NCBI GenBank assembly: GCA_026770585.1 | Contig: MU646517.1 | Coordinates: forward strand, 513,182 to 524,206 | Source of the DNA: Baffinella frigidus | Taxonomy: Eukaryota; Cryptophyceae; Cryptomonadales; Baffinellaceae | Length of the DNA: 11,025 nt | Direction: 5' to 3' | Shown: piece after piece, positions 5,417 through 10,162 of the stretch | How positions within the stretch are numbered: position 1 is the first letter of the stretch | Layout: each line of letters begins with the position of its first letter | The notes under the pieces: model-generated | Told to the model about the DNA's origin: nothing | The model's database searches: none | What the model saw: the letters and a program-made list of their open reading frames with translations, nothing else | Made by a program: the position numbers and the translations under genes

Positions 5417-5621
5417 GTTGACTAATTCCTGGCCACTTATGAACACTAAGTTGACCTCGCAGGTGGTCCACTCCCCCCCCCCCACTCAGGATGCTGCCCC
5501 CCCCTTGGGACCACCGTAGGACCCTAGGCATTGTCTTACTGTAGGGTCCTAGGGGGTGGCGGTTTCTTGTGAGCGAGGTACCCCTGTACACTCTCACCCC
5601 CCCTGACCCTGCGGATCAGAC
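5415..5621. repeat. Tandem segmental duplication, unit II
   Basis: Same order as unit I: TAGTTGACTAATTCCTGG, the CTCGCAGGTGGTCCACTC motif, a C-run, a left-truncated A element, then CACTCTCACCCCCCC and CCTGCGGATCAGAC. Its end overlaps the stop codon of the minus-strand exon at 5616-5648, so the unit is probably the 3' flank of that gene. Confidence 0.8.
5494..5588. mobile_element. A-family element A6, left end missing
   Basis: CCCCCCCTTGGGACCACCGT, then CTGTAGGGTCCTAGG and the right end TGAGCGAGGTACCCCTGTA. The left TIR is absent, as in A5, so the truncation preceded the duplication of the unit. Confidence 0.7.
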
Positions 5622-5648
5622 TTTGAACATCTCGCCGGTGTCGGGGTC
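5616..5648 (-). CDS. Candidate terminal exon, unidentified minus-strand gene
   Basis: On the minus strand, after acceptor CTAAACCAG (AG = plus 5649-5650), 33 bases read DPDTGEMFKV then TGA. It joins in phase 0 to the exon at 5898-5963, giving ...YEAWEL|DPDTGEMFKV-stop. The intervening 249 bases begin GTAAACCCC, end ACCAG, and are almost entirely CCCTAAA-type repeat on the sense strand. Copies of the stop-codon region (CCTGCGGATCAGAC) at 4341-4348 and 5297-5308 suggest the 3' end was duplicated several times. The family is not recognised. The exon is short, so confidence rests on phase and splice-site agreement. Confidence 0.45.
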   Translation of the reverse strand, partial: DPDTGEMFKV

Positions 5649-5897
5649 CTGGTTTAGGGTTTAGGGTTTGGGGTTGAGGGTTTGGGGTTTAGGGTTTGGG
5701 GTTTAGGGTTTGGGGTTTAGGGTTTAGGATTTAGGGTTTGGGTTTTAGAGTTTGGATTTTAGGGTTTAGGGTTCAGAGTTCAGGGTTCAGGGTTCCGGGT
5801 GTAGGTTTCAGGATTCAGAGTCTAGGGTCCAGGGTTTAGGGTGCATGGGTTAGGGTTTAGGGCTCAGGGTGAAGGGTGTCGGCTTTTGGGGGTTTAC
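5649..5897 (-). repeat. Telomere-like repeat forming a candidate intron
   Basis: TTTAGGG/TTTGGGG/TTCAGGG units on +, hence CCCTAAA on the sense (minus) strand. Bounded by GTAAAC (sense start, plus 5892-5897) and CCAG (sense end). Clean heptamers at 5650-5740 become more degenerate towards 5870. Confidence 0.6.
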
Positions 5898-5963
5898 AAG
5901 TTCCCACGCTTCATACTCGTCCTCGTCCGAATCATCCCCCACCCCCACGCTCAACGCCTCGCC
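5898..5963 (-). CDS. Candidate minus-strand exon with acidic stretch, 'GEALSVG' family copy 2
   Basis: Exactly 22 codons between acceptor CTGTGGCAG (AG = plus 5964-5965) and donor CTT|GTAAAC (GT = plus 5896-5897): GEALSVGVGDDSDEDEY, then EAWEL. The GDDSDEDEYE patch is strongly acidic. The first residues and the acceptor match copies at 6220, 6329 and 6454, so it belongs to the same exon family. In phase with the terminal exon at 5616-5648. Function unknown. An intact splice frame makes this the copy most likely to be real. Confidence 0.5.
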
Positions 5964-6009
5964 CTGCCACAGGGTTTGGGGGTTAGGGTCTAGGTTTCAG
6001 TTTTTACCT

Positions 6010-6113
6010 TATCCCTTAAGTGGCCAGCGGGTCAAAATTGACCCGCAAAGGTCCTAGGTAGGTCCTAGGGTCCTACGGTAGGGCGTAGGAGCCTACTGGC
6101 CACTTAAGGGATG
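6010..6113 (-). mobile_element. B-family TIR element B5
   Basis: 104 bases from TATCCCTTAAGTGGCCAG to CTGGCCACTTAAGGGATG, with the final A changed to G. Reverse orientation. Variable hairpin GCGGGTCAAAATTGACCCGC (6027-6046); core CCTAGGTAGGTCCTAGGG and CCTACGGTAGGGC. Confidence 0.88.
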
Positions 6114-6149
6114 AAGGGGGAACATTCACTCCATCCAAGAGCTCCAAGA

Positions 6150-6220
6150 GCTCCCGAGGCGGGCCTATCCCAAGCGAGTCCAGAGAGCCACATTCGTTGG
6201 AAGGCGGCGCGCGCCTCGCC
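6150..6220 (-). pseudogene. Unidentified exon family, copy 3
   Basis: After acceptor CTGTTGCAG (AG = plus 6221-6222) the minus frame reads GEARAAFQRMWLSGLAWDRP, then ASGALG. GEA and D-x-PASG mark it as a diverged copy of the GEALSVG...DEPASG exon. It duplicates the 6270-6329 segment at a 110-base period. Function unknown. Confidence 0.5.
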
Positions 6221-6269
6221 CTGCAACAGGGGTGTGAAGAGTTACTTTACACAGTCCAAAAGCGCCAAT

Positions 6270-6329
6270 TGCTCCCCACGCTAGTCTGCACAGAAAGCCA
6301 CATTCGTTCAAGGCGGCGCGTGCCTCGCC
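6270..6329 (-). pseudogene. Unidentified exon family, copy 4 (shifted)
   Basis: Acceptor ATCACAG (AG = plus 6330-6331), then GEARAALNECGFLCRLAWG. It is alignable to copy 3 at the DNA level (GAATGTGGCT(C/T)TCTG), but one base is lost near CCTT and others gained, so the frames differ. Marks copy 3, copy 4 or both as non-functional. Confidence 0.5.
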
Positions 6330-6390
6330 CTGTGATACGGGGGAAAGTGTGAGGACATGGTAGGACCCGAGTGTGAGGATATATCAAGCC

Positions 6391-6454
6391 CCGAGACGGC
6401 CTGAGGCGGGCTCGTCTTGGACTACGTCCTCACCCCCACGCTCAGCGCCTGGCC
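6391..6454 (-). pseudogene. Unidentified exon family, copy 5
   Basis: Acceptor CTGTGCCAG (AG = plus 6455-6456), then GQALSVGV followed after a one-base shift by EDVVQDEPASGRLGA and a stop. It links the GEALSVG start and the VVQDEPASG block in one copy, which is why I treat all six as one exon family. The shift makes it a relic. Confidence 0.5.
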
Positions 6455-6488
6455 CTGGCACAGAGGGAACGTGTGAGGGGATAGGAAG

Positions 6489-6565
6489 CCTCGAATACAG
6501 TCGACGTAATGGCCCGAGTACAGTCGACTTCACGGCCCGAGGCGGGCTCGTCCTGGACTACGTCC
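6489..6565 (-). pseudogene. Unidentified exon family, copy 6, with internal 23-bp duplication
   Basis: The minus frame reads VVQDEPASGREVDCTRAITS. On + the segment CGA(A/G)TACAGTCGAC plus nine bases is tandemly doubled (6492-6514 and 6515-6537), repeating the VDCT part in another frame. The 5' part of the exon is missing; element B6 begins 16 bases further on. Confidence 0.5.
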
Positions 6566-6580
6566 GTACCGTGCGTTTAC

Positions 6581-6684
6581 TATCCCTTAAGTGACCAGTA
6601 GGCACATACGCCCTACCGTAGGGCCCTAGGACCTGCCTAGGGCTTCCACGGGCGATTATTCACCCGTTGGTCACTTAAGGGATA
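6581..6684 (+). mobile_element. B-family TIR element B6
   Basis: 104 bases with arms TATCCCTTAAGTGACCA and TGGTCACTTAAGGGATA, perfectly complementary over 17 bases. The arms carry GTGACC where other copies carry GTGGCC, changed on both sides. Hairpin ACGGGCGATTATTCACCCGT (6648-6667) with one mismatched pair. Confidence 0.88.
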
Positions 6685-6775
6685 GGGCGGTGCCTGACCG
6701 TGTTCCCGAGTAAACCCTGTACCCCAGAAGGGGATACATCATCGCTAGACTGGATGCCGGGGCGGAACACCCCGA
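6685..6775. other. Unassigned spacer
   Basis: No convincing exon. A small CGGGGCGGAACACCCCG hairpin lies at about 6758-6774. A 123-codon + strand ORF starts at 6700 but runs through two inverted-repeat elements. Confidence 0.4.
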
Positions 6776-6866
6776 ACCATTTTCTTCTGAAGAAATTTTT
6801 TCTTATCGTTATTTTCCTGTATTTTTTCTTACCGATGATAACGGTATTTTCTTCAGAAGAAATGGT
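6776..6866. mobile_element. Short AT-rich inverted-repeat element
   Basis: ACCATTTTCTTCTGAAGAAA (from 6776) pairs with ATTTCTTCAGAAGAAATGGT ending at 6866, apart from one extra T. The 91-base element is T-rich in the middle, unlike its GC-rich surroundings. No clear target duplication. Confidence 0.65.
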
Positions 6867-6881
6867 ATCGCATCAATATCT

Positions 6882-7062
6882 CCACGCCAGAGGGCTCGAG
6901 GGGAAAGGCTGTCTACGAAAAGGTCGCCTATTTGTACCAGGAAAGAGAGAAAATTACACGTTCCACATCAATGTGTATGGAAATCCCCCCAGAACGTTGA
7001 AGACGCTACAGCCGATTCTCGATAAAATCTGGCGCCTTTTGGCCTCGAGCCCTCTGGCGTGG
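6882..7062. mobile_element. 181-base element with perfect 20-bp terminal inverted repeats
   Basis: 6882-6901 CCACGCCAGAGGGCTCGAGG is exactly complementary to 7043-7062. Beyond that the arms still pair loosely (AAAAGG...CCTTTT). No transposase and no recognisable protein inside. Single copy in this window. Confidence 0.7.
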
Positions 7063-7087
7063 CTGTCCTGATGGGGAGGCTCGCAAC

Positions 7088-7132
7088 CTTGCGGATGGTG
7101 CGGAGAGAGACCAGCGCGACGCTGTCGTCGAA
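7088..7132 (-). pseudogene. Unidentified exon 'DDxVALVSLRTIRK', copy 1 (3' half)
   Basis: The minus frame FDDSVALVSLRTIRK ends at donor AAG|GTTGCG (GT = plus 7086-7087). Compared with 7464-7506 the nucleotide differences within VALVSLRTIRK are third-position and synonymous (GCG/GCC, CTG/CTC, TCT/TCC, CGC/CGT). The 5' half of the exon is missing; instead it abuts the 3' end of another exon copy (7144-7233). Confidence 0.5.
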
Positions 7133-7143
7133 ACAGACTATTC

Positions 7144-7233
7144 TCAAGTTGACATGCTGGGGTTCCGGTACAAATCCGTCAACTTTGGAGCGGAAAAGCG
7201 CCGGGGCTCACGAAAGTGGTGAGCCCAAATAGA
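7144..7233 (-). pseudogene. Downstream exon 'SIWAH', copy 1
   Basis: After acceptor CTGTTTCAG (AG = plus 7234-7235) the minus frame reads SIWAHHFREPRRFSAPKLTD, then LYRNPSMST and TGA: 29 residues plus stop. Copies at 8818-8961 and 9648-9741 share the acceptor, FSAPKLT-like residues, the TCAACTTGA end and the following GAATAG. In copy 3 this exon follows the DDLPEAHLIP exon directly, so it is probably that gene's next exon. Its phase there (AG|T) predicts the alternative frame SLFGL..., so the true frame is uncertain. Function unknown. Confidence 0.45.
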
Positions 7234-7276
7234 CTGAAACAGAGCTAGGGGTGTTCGACACGGCCCAACGGGTGTT

Positions 7277-7447
7277 TGACACCAGTAGTCTGGGGATGCA
7301 GTCCCGTATAGGATGACCGGTGTGACTTGCCCCGTGTAGGATGACCGGAGTGACCTAGGGATACAGCCCCGTGTAGGATGACCGGAGTGACTTTCGGATG
7401 ACCGGAGTGACTTTACGCGGGGCTGCATCCCCAAAGGGAGTGGTGTC
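7277..7447. repeat. Imperfect inverted repeat around a 16-bp short tandem motif
   Basis: GACACCAGTAGTCTGGGGAT with GCAGTCCCG on the left pairs with CGGGGCTGCATCCCCA...GGTGTC on the right. Between them GGATGACCGG(A/T)GTGAC occurs four times (7311, 7339, 7377, 7396), partly inside a larger direct repeat GGGAT(G/A)CAG(T/C)CCCGT. This may be a degenerate TIR element. Confidence 0.5.
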
Positions 7448-7463
7448 GGGCACGGGGAGAGAC

Positions 7464-7550
7464 CTTACGGATGGTGCGGAGGGAGACGAGGGCGACGGTG
7501 TCGTCGTCCAGCTCCGCGAGAGAGCAGTTCGGATTCGCGGATCTGCTCAT
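7464..7550 (-). CDS. Unidentified exon 'SLAELDDDTVALVSLRTIRK', best copy
   Basis: The minus frame has 29 open codons from ATG 7550: MSRSANPNC, then SLAELDDDTVALVSLRTIRK, ending at donor AAG|GTCTCT (GT = plus 7462-7463). Partial copies lie at 7088-7132 (3' half) and 7797-7824 (5' half, MSADPNFSLA). The purely synonymous pattern in the 3' half supports coding. No family recognised. Start uncertain: the ATG may be internal to a larger exon. Confidence 0.45.
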
Positions 7551-7946
7551 TCACCCCACCACTGCATGTCAGCACTCTCATATATGATATTTAAATCAAT
7601 GATATATTTAAATTAATTGGATTCGCGGACCTGCCATCAACCAATCATGCCACCACCGCCTCAGGAATGGGAGCGTGCATCAGGGCATCAGGGCATCACT
7701 GCTGCATGTCAGCACTTTGATATACTCAAATTAATCAGGGCATCATTGCTTCATGTCAGCACTTTGATCTACTCAAATTAAATACCGCGTCCGCTAGAGA
7801 GAAGTTGGGGTCCGCGGACATGCACTCATTCGCCCCAGCACTTCATGTCAGCACGTTGCCTTGGAAGGGCTGGATGGCATGCTCAGGGCAGCAAGAGACG
7901 TGCGTTACTCGCGTCCTTCGTTCAGTCACATTCCACCCCACGACCG
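7551..7946. repeat. AT-richer dispersed-repeat field
   Basis: CTGCATGTCAGCACTTTGAT followed by ATACTCAAATTAA occurs at about 7561, 7699, 7741 and (shortened) 7837, mixed with (T/C)CGCGGA(C/T)CTGC fragments of the SLAELDDD exon 5' side at 7619 and 7807. The 7585-7616 stretch is nearly pure A/T with ATTTAAAT palindromes. No intact gene seen. Confidence 0.5.
7797..7824 (-). pseudogene. Fragment of the 'SLAELDDD' exon (5' part)
   Basis: The minus frame MSADPNFSLAD aligns to MSRSANPNCSLAE of 7464-7550; homology ends at the Ala codon. A further remnant of the same 5' region is visible at 8082-8112. Confidence 0.4.
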
Positions 7947-8024
7947 TACAGCAAACCGATCCCTAGGGCCCTACGGTGGTCCTGGGGGGCAGGGCGGCGT
8001 CATATGAGCGAGGAGCCACCTGTA
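7947..8024. mobile_element. A-family element A7 (short, degenerate)
   Basis: TACAG at the left, then GATCCCTAGGGCCCTACGGT, GGTCCTGGGGG, and the right end CATATGAGCGAGGAGCCACCTGTA. 78 bases, mostly missing the left arm. The only A-like copy on the right side of the window. Confidence 0.6.
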
Positions 8025-8284
8025 GATGGGTGCGGGCTCAGGAGAAGGTCCCACATGGGGGGAAGAATCGAGACGTGATAGGTTCGCGGTCCTACACTCG
8101 CTCATCCAATTTAGAAACATTCCTGAATCAGGGTCCACGGAACTACACTCACTCGTCCCAGCACCTCATCAGGAATGGGAGGCTAGCTCTGGGCTCCCCT
8201 CATTCAACACATTACATCAGGACTCGGTTCACACGCTCCAGTACAAAGAGCAAGTACGTGTAATGAGATAGCCTACCATGTAAT
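8025..8284. other. No gene called; diverged repeat remnants
   Basis: Contains two CGCGG/CACGGA...CTACACTC(G/A)CTC motifs (about 8085 and 8140) and a TCATCAGGAATGGGAG copy shared with 7660. Overlapping + strand ORFs of 77-95 codons occupy it in competing frames with no recognisable protein. Confidence 0.35.
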
Positions 8285-8399
8285 GATGAGGAGCCCAGAT
8301 GAACTTTAATGAGGAGTCCAGATGAACTTTAATGAGGAGTCCAGATGAACTTTAATGAGGAGTCCAGATGAACTTTAATGGGGGGCCCAGATGAACTGA
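8285..8399. repeat. 23-bp tandem repeat, five units
   Basis: Units start at 8285, 8308, 8331, 8354 and 8377, consensus AATGAGGAGTCCAGATGAAC plus TTT. On the minus strand the unit begins TTCATCTGG(G/A)C, matching the TCTATTTGGGC start of the downstream exon. It follows D0's CCCCAG|GTCCTAGCGCTGCCTCAG, so it seems to be an amplified piece of that exon's start. Confidence 0.85.
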
Positions 8400-8413
8400 G
8401 GCAGCGCTAGGAC

Positions 8414-8622
8414 CTGGGGAGGAATTTCATGTGGAAACACCTTTGATTTATAAACCTGGATCCAATCAAAATTACCACACGTTTTGCTTTAATATTACTG
8501 ATAAAAATTGTTCTGTGTAGTAAATTTCATTGAACCAAGTTCATAGATTGAAAGTGTTTCCATGTGAAATTCGGCTTCAGGGAGCTGAGCATCAAGCATC
8601 ACCAAATCCCATCTCTTCAAAC
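8414..8622 (-). pseudogene. 'DDLPEAHLIP' exon, copy D0, split by a TIR element
   Basis: The 3' edge (CCCCAG|GTCCTAG, AG = plus 8414-8415) is left of a 151-base TIR element and the remainder (GGCTTCAGGGAGCTGAGCAT, then CCCATCTCTTCAAACCC) is right of it. Aligned to the intact copy at 9760-9874, only a few bases differ around the insertion, but the protein is interrupted and the remainder is diverged. The copy is dead. Confidence 0.65.
8422..8572. mobile_element. AT-rich TIR element inserted in an exon copy
   Basis: GAATTTCATGTGGAAACACC at the left is the imperfect complement of GTGTTTCCATGTGAAATTC at the right. The arms (8422-8480, 8514-8572) pair over 59 bases with several mismatches around an AT-rich loop. 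Flanks are GG on both sides (GGGGAG|G...C|GGCTTC), possibly a short target duplication. Confidence 0.75.
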
Positions 8623-8782
8623 CCTTGGTCGGATCGCAAGGGGGCAAACGGATCTTTTTAATTCGGGTACGAATTCAAAATTTGGTACCAGTCGCGTCCA
8701 GTTTGTACTGGGCTTCAGCTCCCGATGGGAGCTGAAGGCAAAAAATACCCGATCCATTTGCCCCCTCGCTATCCGAGCAAGG
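8623..8782. mobile_element. 160-base inverted-repeat element with inner hairpins
   Basis: Arms of 32 bases (8623-8654 and 8751-8782) pair as CCTTG(G/C)TCGGAT(C/A)GC with GGGGGCAAA(C/T)GGATC. Inside lie a perfect 11-bp stem CTTCAGCTCCC-GAT-GGGAGCTGAAG (8713-8737) and a GGTAC...GTACC pair. Non-coding. Confidence 0.65.
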
Positions 8783-8817
8783 CCCCGCGCTGACCGACTA
8801 TCCTCAAGTTGAGAACC

Positions 8818-8961
8818 TCATCTCCTCAAGAGTGAGGTGGGCGTGGCCTCCGATGTGAGTGTTATACAAAGCACCAAGGCACCAAAGGGTCCACGGTACA
8901 CCCCCGTCAACTTTGGAGCGGGAACGAGCTTGGGCGCACCAAACTGGTGGGCCCAAATAGA
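8818..8961 (-). pseudogene. Downstream exon 'SIWAH', copy 2
   Basis: Acceptor CTGCTTCAG (AG = plus 8962-8963), then SIWAHQFGAPKLVPAPKLTG, then VYRGPFGALVL, with a longer unrelated tail to a stop at 8818. The GCTCCAAAGTTGACG core is identical to copy 1. An insertion separates the core from the CAACTTGAGGATAG end at 8802-8815. Confidence 0.45.
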
Positions 8962-8963
8962 CT

Positions 8964-9150
8964 GAAGCAGAGCTGAGGACTCGTGAGAGGGCTCAGGATT
9001 AATGCAGTACATGGTGGCGGCTGTGGGAGGGGGCGGGGGGTCTAGTGGCAATATATGTCTGGGAAATTTGACCGGGCCTCATTTTGGCGTGAATGCACTG
9101 ATTTCACTGGGAATTCACTGTCTCGAGACGTATAGCCACTAGAGCGAGGA
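8964..9150. other. Spacer between exon copies
   Basis: No gene seen on either strand. GTGAATGCACTGATTTCACT and GGGAATTCACTG repeat one GAAT(G/T)CACTG motif. A G-rich run lies at about 9025-9040. Confidence 0.35.
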
Positions 9151-9151
9151 C

Positions 9152-9250
9152 CTGGGGATGAGGTGAGCCTCGGGAAGATCGTCGTCCAGCATGACCACCT
9201 CCATCTCCTCAAACCCTCTTGCCTCAAACATCAACCTTCTGGGGCCATTT
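9152..9250 (-). pseudogene. 'DDLPEAHLIP' exon, copy D1
   Basis: The minus frame reads RRLMFEARGFEEMEVVMLDD, then DLPEAHLIP, ending at CCCCAG|GTCCTC (GT = plus 9150-9151). It matches PRLFAKKGFKEMEVVMLEDD of copy D3 over the whole 3' part, and changes within EMEVV..HLIP are all synonymous except Glu/Asp. It lies in one open frame with copy D2 upstream. Confidence 0.55.
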
Positions 9251-9355
9251 CGGTACACAGTTTGCAACCAGGAGCCTTTGAACATCCCGAAAGATTGTGT
9301 CAAGATTTTGCACGAGCAGTACTGTAACCCCCCCTGAGTCCTTTCGGGATTAGAC

Positions 9356-9415
9356 CTGGGGATGAGGTGCGCCTCGGGAAGGTCGTCCTCCAGCATCACC
9401 ACCTCCATCTCCTTA
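9356..9415 (-). pseudogene. 'DDLPEAHLIP' exon, copy D2
   Basis: Minus frame KEMEVVMLEDDLPEAHLIP, ending CCCCAG|GTCTAA (GT = plus 9354-9355). Frame open onward through 9139, including copy D1. A small inverted repeat ATCCCGAAAG (9284-9293) / CTTTCGGGAT (9341-9350) lies in the linker. Confidence 0.55.
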
Positions 9416-9436
9416 ACAACCCCGCGCTGACCAAAC

Positions 9437-9644
9437 TAGAGCCAATCTGGTAGGACTTGGCCAAAGCGAACTTCGAAGTTGCAAGATTGCGAACTTCTAG
9501 ATAGACCCGTTTGGACATGTAGTGTTTTAAATTCAACTTTTGCAGTACAATCATGGTGTTGACTAATAATTACGGTCCATCTAGAAGTTCGCAATCTTGC
9601 AACTTCGAAGTTCGCTTTGGCCAAGTCCTACCAGATTGGCTCTA
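9437..9644. mobile_element. Young TA-flanked TIR element, 71-bp arms
   Basis: 208 bases. 9437-9507 and 9574-9644 are reverse complements over 71 bases with a single mismatch (ATAGACC vs ATGGACC). Ends are TA|GAGCCAATC...GATTGGCTC|TA. It interrupts CGCGCTGACCaaacTATTCTCAAGTTGAC, and the paralogous uninterrupted site is present at 8786-8811 (CGCGCTGACCGACTATCCTC). The 66-base centre has no ORF of note, so it depends on a transposase elsewhere. Confidence 0.9.
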
Positions 9645-9647
9645 TTC

Positions 9648-9741
9648 TCAAGTTGACACGCTGCGTTCGCTGTACAAACCCATCAACGTTGGCGCGGAAA
9701 AGCGGTGATCCAAAATAGACAAACTGGAGAGCCGAAATAGA
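9648..9741 (-). pseudogene. Downstream exon 'SIWAH', copy 3
   Basis: In the open frame continuing from the D3 exon it reads SLFRLSSLSILDHRFSAPTL, then MGLYSERSVST and a stop at 9648-9650. The TCTATTT start is duplicated (9735-9741 and 9716-9722). The FSAP and TCAACTTGA end match copies 1 and 2. Confidence 0.5.
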
Positions 9742-9759
9742 CTGGGGAAGAGAAAGGAC

Positions 9760-9874
9760 CTGGGGATGAGGTGAGCTTCAGGAAGGTCGTCCTCAAGCAT
9801 GACCACCTCCATCTCCTTGAAGCCCTTCTTCGCGAACAGCCGCGGATCGAGTGTCTCGTCATTCGTCTTCTCCT
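9760..9874 (-). CDS. 'DDLPEAHLIP' exon, best copy (D3)
   Basis: 115 bases from acceptor GGATCAG (AG = plus 9875-9876) to donor CCCCAG|GTCCTT (GT = plus 9758-9759). It reads EKTNDETLDPRLFAKKGF, then KEMEVVMLEDDLPEAHLIP. Codon differences from copies D1 and D2 are mostly synonymous (GTC/GTG, CTG/CTT, CCC/CCT, GAG/GAA, GCT/GCG). The acceptor and 5' part recur in at least seven further copies upstream on the minus strand. The next acceptor follows only 18 bases after the donor. Charged, probably soluble protein segment. Not assigned to any family; this copy is the only one containing both halves. Confidence 0.6.
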
Positions 9875-10046
9875 CTGATCCACGTGGGGTGTGGGGTTTG
9901 GAGTTCGGGGTGTAGGGTGTAGGGTTCGAGCGTCTCGTCATTCGTCTTCTCCTCTGATCCACGTAGGGTGTGGGGTTTGGAGTTTGGGGTGTAGGGCGTA
10001 GGGTTCGAGCGTCTCGTCGGTCGTCTTCTCCTCTGATCCACCTAGC

Positions 10047-10162
10047 GTTTCGAGTTTAGGGTTTAGGGCTTGGGGGTTGTGAGGACCGGGTCCGGGATGG
10101 GCCCGCCTCAGGGGGAAAGGGATCCGAGGTTGGCGCTTGCTCTCAGAGGGTTTGGGGTTTAG
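10047..10162. other. Spacer with possible small minus-strand exon
   Basis: Between telomere-like stretches, 10080-10150 is non-repetitive. One minus frame reads EQAPTSDPFPPEAGPSRTRS after a TCTGAG acceptor-like site. No second copy or family match supports it, so it is not called as a gene. Confidence 0.3.

Noticed and set aside
3190-6684. A and B elements as introner elements creating new introns
   Set aside because: The copies seen lie in introns or between genes. None interrupts an exon with splice sites at its own ends, so the window gives no support, though the idea is testable genome-wide.
6700-7071. 123-codon + strand ORF with a hydrophobic segment (FFLIVIFLYFFLPM)
   Set aside because: The hydrophobic run is the T-rich centre of the inverted-repeat element 6776-6866, and the rest covers the TIR element 6882-7062. 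No homology recognised.
7845-8271. + strand ORFs of 77-95 codons
   Set aside because: Three overlapping frames cross a degenerate A element and diverged exon remnants; none looks like a protein family.
9436-9624. 62-codon minus ORF
   Set aside because: Lies entirely within the TIR element 9437-9644 and reads through its inverted arms.
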